Of a stretch of 64,000 nucleotides of DNA, positions 62,307 through 64,000 are shown one piece after another. This DNA is from Kaistia granuli DSM 23481 (GTDB lineage: Bacteria > Pseudomonadota > Alphaproteobacteria > Rhizobiales > Kaistiaceae), in NCBI RefSeq assembly GCF_000380505.1, contig NZ_AQYH01000010.1:1-64000 (forward strand), written 5' to 3'. Both the position numbers and the translations under genes were made by a program. The notes below the pieces were generated by a model. The model was not told the DNA's origin and made no database searches. It was given only the letters and a program-made list of their open reading frames with translations. Position 1 is the stretch's first letter. The number at the start of each line of letters is the position of its first letter.

Positions 62307-63062
62307 TCAGGAAACCAGGGCCTTGATGGAAACGAAGGAACGCTCGGCGAACCGCTTCCAGTCGGCCGGATTGTCGTGCTCGGCGACCAGGATCTGGGCC
62401 TTCGGCGCCTTGGCGATGTGCGGCCAGAGCGACTTCCAGTCGACGACGCCATGGCCGACATCGGCCCAGCCGTCTTCCTCGGCCGTGCCGGCCGGAGCGA
62501 GATCCTTGATGTGGAAGGCGATGGTTTCGCCGGCGAGCTTGTCGATCTCCGCCGCCACGTCCTTGCCGGCGCGGGCGACCCAGCCGAGGTCGAGCTCCGA
62601 CGAAACACCGTTGCCGATCAGGTAGTCGATCGGGCGCGAGCCGTCGGCGAGCGTCGCATATTCGAAGTCATGGTTGTGGTAGCCGAGGCCGAGGCCCGCC
62701 GCCTTCGCTTTTTCGGCGGCGACCGCCATCGCCTCGTGCAGCTTCTTCCAGCCGTCGACGTCGGTCGGGCGCTGCTCGGCGACCAGATAGGGGATGACGA
62801 TCGTTTGCGCGCCGATGGTCTGGGCGATGTCGATGAAGCGCTCCGTCTCGCCGGTGACGCCGTCGATCGGCGCATGGAAGGTCGGCGTCACCAGACCGAC
62901 GGCGTCGACCTGTCTGCGGTAGCCGGCCGGATCGTCGCCATAGAGCGGATAATAGGGTTCGACCGCGTCGTAGCCGATCTTGGCGAGACCTTCGAGGATC
63001 GTCTCCAGCGGCGGGAAATTGCGGGCGGAGTAGAGCTGGAACGAGATCTTGTGCTGCGACAT
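62307..63062 (-). CDS. Sugar phosphate isomerase/epimerase-like TIM-barrel protein
   Basis: The ATG at 63062 gives 251 residues; the frame upstream is Arg/Ser-rich and unlikely to be coding. The AP-endonuclease-2/xylose-isomerase-like TIM barrel is marked by KISFQLYSARNFPPLETILEGLAKIG, YDAVEPYYPLYG, metal-binding His residues in GLGYHNHDFEYATL and the acidic site DLGWVARAG, then IAFHIKDLAP and LVAEHDNP. It interconverts sugars or keto-inositols. It lies 14 bp upstream of the Gfo/Idh/MocA gene on the same strand, a common pairing in polyol or glycoside use. Confidence 0.9.
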   Translation of the reverse strand: MSQHKISFQLYSARNFPPLETILEGLAKIGYDAVEPYYPLYGDDPAGYRRQVDAVGLVTPTFHAPIDGVTGETERFIDIAQTIGAQTIVIPYLVAEQRPTDVDGWKKLHEAMAVAAEKAKAAGLGLGYHNHDFEYATLADGSRPIDYLIGNGVSSELDLGWVARAGKDVAAEIDKLAGETIAFHIKDLAPAGTAEEDGWADVGHGVVDWKSLWPHIAKAPKAQILVAEHDNPADWKRFAERSFVSIKALVS

Positions 63063-63133
63063 GGGAAGTCTTTCTTGCGTCGGTATGAAGGAGCGGCCCG
63101 AAACCGTGGACCAGAGGGAGAGGGAGGACTTCT

Positions 63134-64000
63134 TCAGAGGCGTGCGCCGGTGGCGAGATCGAAGACCGAAGCCTGCGCGGGCTGGAACCACGCGTCAACC
63201 GAGGACGGTGTGTCGACATGGGCGTCGCCGTCGATGCGCACCGAGAACTGCGTTCCGGCGACATCGCCCCAGACGAGGCTGTCGGCGCCCATCGGCTCCA
63301 TCAGGGTCAGGTTGACGGGAAGGGTCGACGATTCGGCCTCGCGCTTCTCGAGATCGATCTGCTCGGGCCGGATGCCGAGCGTCGCCGGTCGGCCGTGCTC
63401 GGGCCGCGCGTCGAATTCGTAGCCGGTGAGATCGATCCGCGTCCCGTCCTTGAGCGCGAAGGCGGCGCGGCCTTCCTCGATTGCCAGCGTCCCGTCGATG
63501 AAGTTCATCGAGGGCGAGCCGACGAAGCCGGCGACGAAGCGGTTGAGCGGCCGGCGGTAGATCTCCTTCGGCGAGGCGAGCTGCTGGATGACGCCGCCGT
63601 TCATCACGGCGATGCGGTCGGCCAGTGTCAGCGCTTCGATCTGGTCGTGCGTGACATAGATCATGGTCGAGCCGAGGCCCTGGTGCAGGCGCTTCAGCTC
63701 GACGCGCAGCTCCGTGCGCAGCTTGGCGTCGAGATTGGAGAGCGGCTCGTCGAACAGGAAGACGTCGACGTCGCGCACCAGCGCGCGGCCGATGGCGACG
63801 CGCTGGCGCTGGCCGCCGGAAAGCTCGGCCGGACGGCGGTTCAGCAGCGGCTGGATCTGCAGGATCTCGGCGGCGCGGGCGACGCGCTTCTCGATCTCCG
63901 CCTTCGGCGTCTTGGCCATCTGCAGGCCGAAGGAGAGATTGCCGGTCACCGTCATGCGCGGGTAGAGCGCGTAGGACTGGAACACCATGCCGATGCCGCG
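63134..64000 (-). CDS. UgpC/MalK-type ABC ATP-binding protein, N-terminus beyond the window
   Basis: The frame is open to the window's right edge; about 289 C-terminal residues are visible, starting before the Q-loop segment [13 protein letters not shown]. The signature [16 protein letters not shown], Walker [14 protein letters not shown], the switch His in VTHDQIEALTLAD and the C-terminal TOBE-type domain with LGIRPEQIDLEKRE are present. Walker A lies outside the window. Homologous CUT1 ATPases are about 360 residues, so about 70 are missing. It lies 71 bp upstream of the isomerase gene and is the upstream member of that sugar operon here. Confidence 0.93.
   Translation of the reverse strand, partial: RGIGMVFQSYALYPRMTVTGNLSFGLQMAKTPKAEIEKRVARAAEILQIQPLLNRRPAELSGGQRQRVAIGRALVRDVDVFLFDEPLSNLDAKLRTELRVELKRLHQGLGSTMIYVTHDQIEALTLADRIAVMNGGVIQQLASPKEIYRRPLNRFVAGFVGSPSMNFIDGTLAIEEGRAAFALKDGTRIDLTGYEFDARPEHGRPATLGIRPEQIDLEKREAESSTLPVNLTLMEPMGADSLVWGDVAGTQFSVRIDGDAHVDTPSSVDAWFQPAQASVFDLATGARL

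Overview
The window is a high-GC chromosomal segment of an alphaproteobacterium, most likely of the order Hyphomicrobiales (Rhizobiales). The supporting markers are a MucR/Ros zinc-finger regulator, a RirA-type iron regulator with cysteines at positions 91, 99 and 105, two IalB-family proteins, a FrcBCA-type sugar transporter and an alphaproteobacterial-type AtpB. I cannot name the genus. Two tRNA genes, tRNA-Pro(CGG) and tRNA-Gln(TTG), are present. There is no rRNA, no CRISPR array and no complete prophage. The only mobile-element trace is the 3' end of an IS110-type transposase at the left edge.

Left part (1-16 kb). After the transposase fragment comes a minus-strand set of ECF sigma factor, anti-sigma factor and secreted subtilisin-like protease, then a Gly/His-rich secreted protein. 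Next are an MFS transporter, an isochorismatase-like hydrolase, a small HTH protein, a DUF4142 protein and a YqaA-like membrane protein. A 0.8 kb stretch without an intact gene carries REP-like palindromes and a gene remnant. A minus-strand sulfatase operon follows (arylsulfatase, formylglycine-generating enzyme, periplasmic HAD hydrolase), headed by a frameshifted outer-membrane protein remnant. An isolated atpB copy, a SugE/Gdx exporter with a structured leader, mucR and the tRNA genes complete this part.

Middle (16-45 kb). A LuxR-type regulator is divergent from a polar amino acid ABC transporter operon ending in an aminotransferase. After an Excalibur-domain protein, an MHS-type transporter and a small conserved-looking ORF comes a 1466-residue autotransporter with a palindrome-rich upstream region. 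Two IalB-family proteins, an O-antigen ligase-like protein, a GT4 and a GT9 glycosyltransferase and a GGDEF-EAL protein form a cell-surface and c-di-GMP neighbourhood. A sugar module follows: xylulokinase, two small unknowns, a ROK regulator, FrcB-FrcC-FrcA and a HAD sugar phosphatase.

Right part (45-64 kb). A CHASE2 adenylate/guanylate cyclase, a DUF3307 protein, a TPR/beta-barrel protein, a FecR-domain protein, a cyclic-nucleotide-binding protein, a TonB-like protein with a small secreted partner, and RirA lie together. They suggest a cell-envelope, cyclic-nucleotide and iron signalling district. A lone UgpC/MalK-type ATPase is followed by an RND efflux operon. Its last three genes (ECF sigma, small membrane protein, periplasmic heavy-metal-sensor-like protein) overlap one another and look like an envelope-stress or metal-sensing control unit. 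The window ends inside a minus-strand sugar operon (UgpC-type ATPase, TIM-barrel isomerase/epimerase, Gfo/Idh/MocA oxidoreductase).

Most functions are inferred from recognisable motifs and gene order. No database search was run. I did not find a clearly new system. The best candidates for a second look are the orphan atpB, the cyclase/FecR/cNMP/TonB/RirA district, the sulfatase operon with its broken partner, and the sugE leader.
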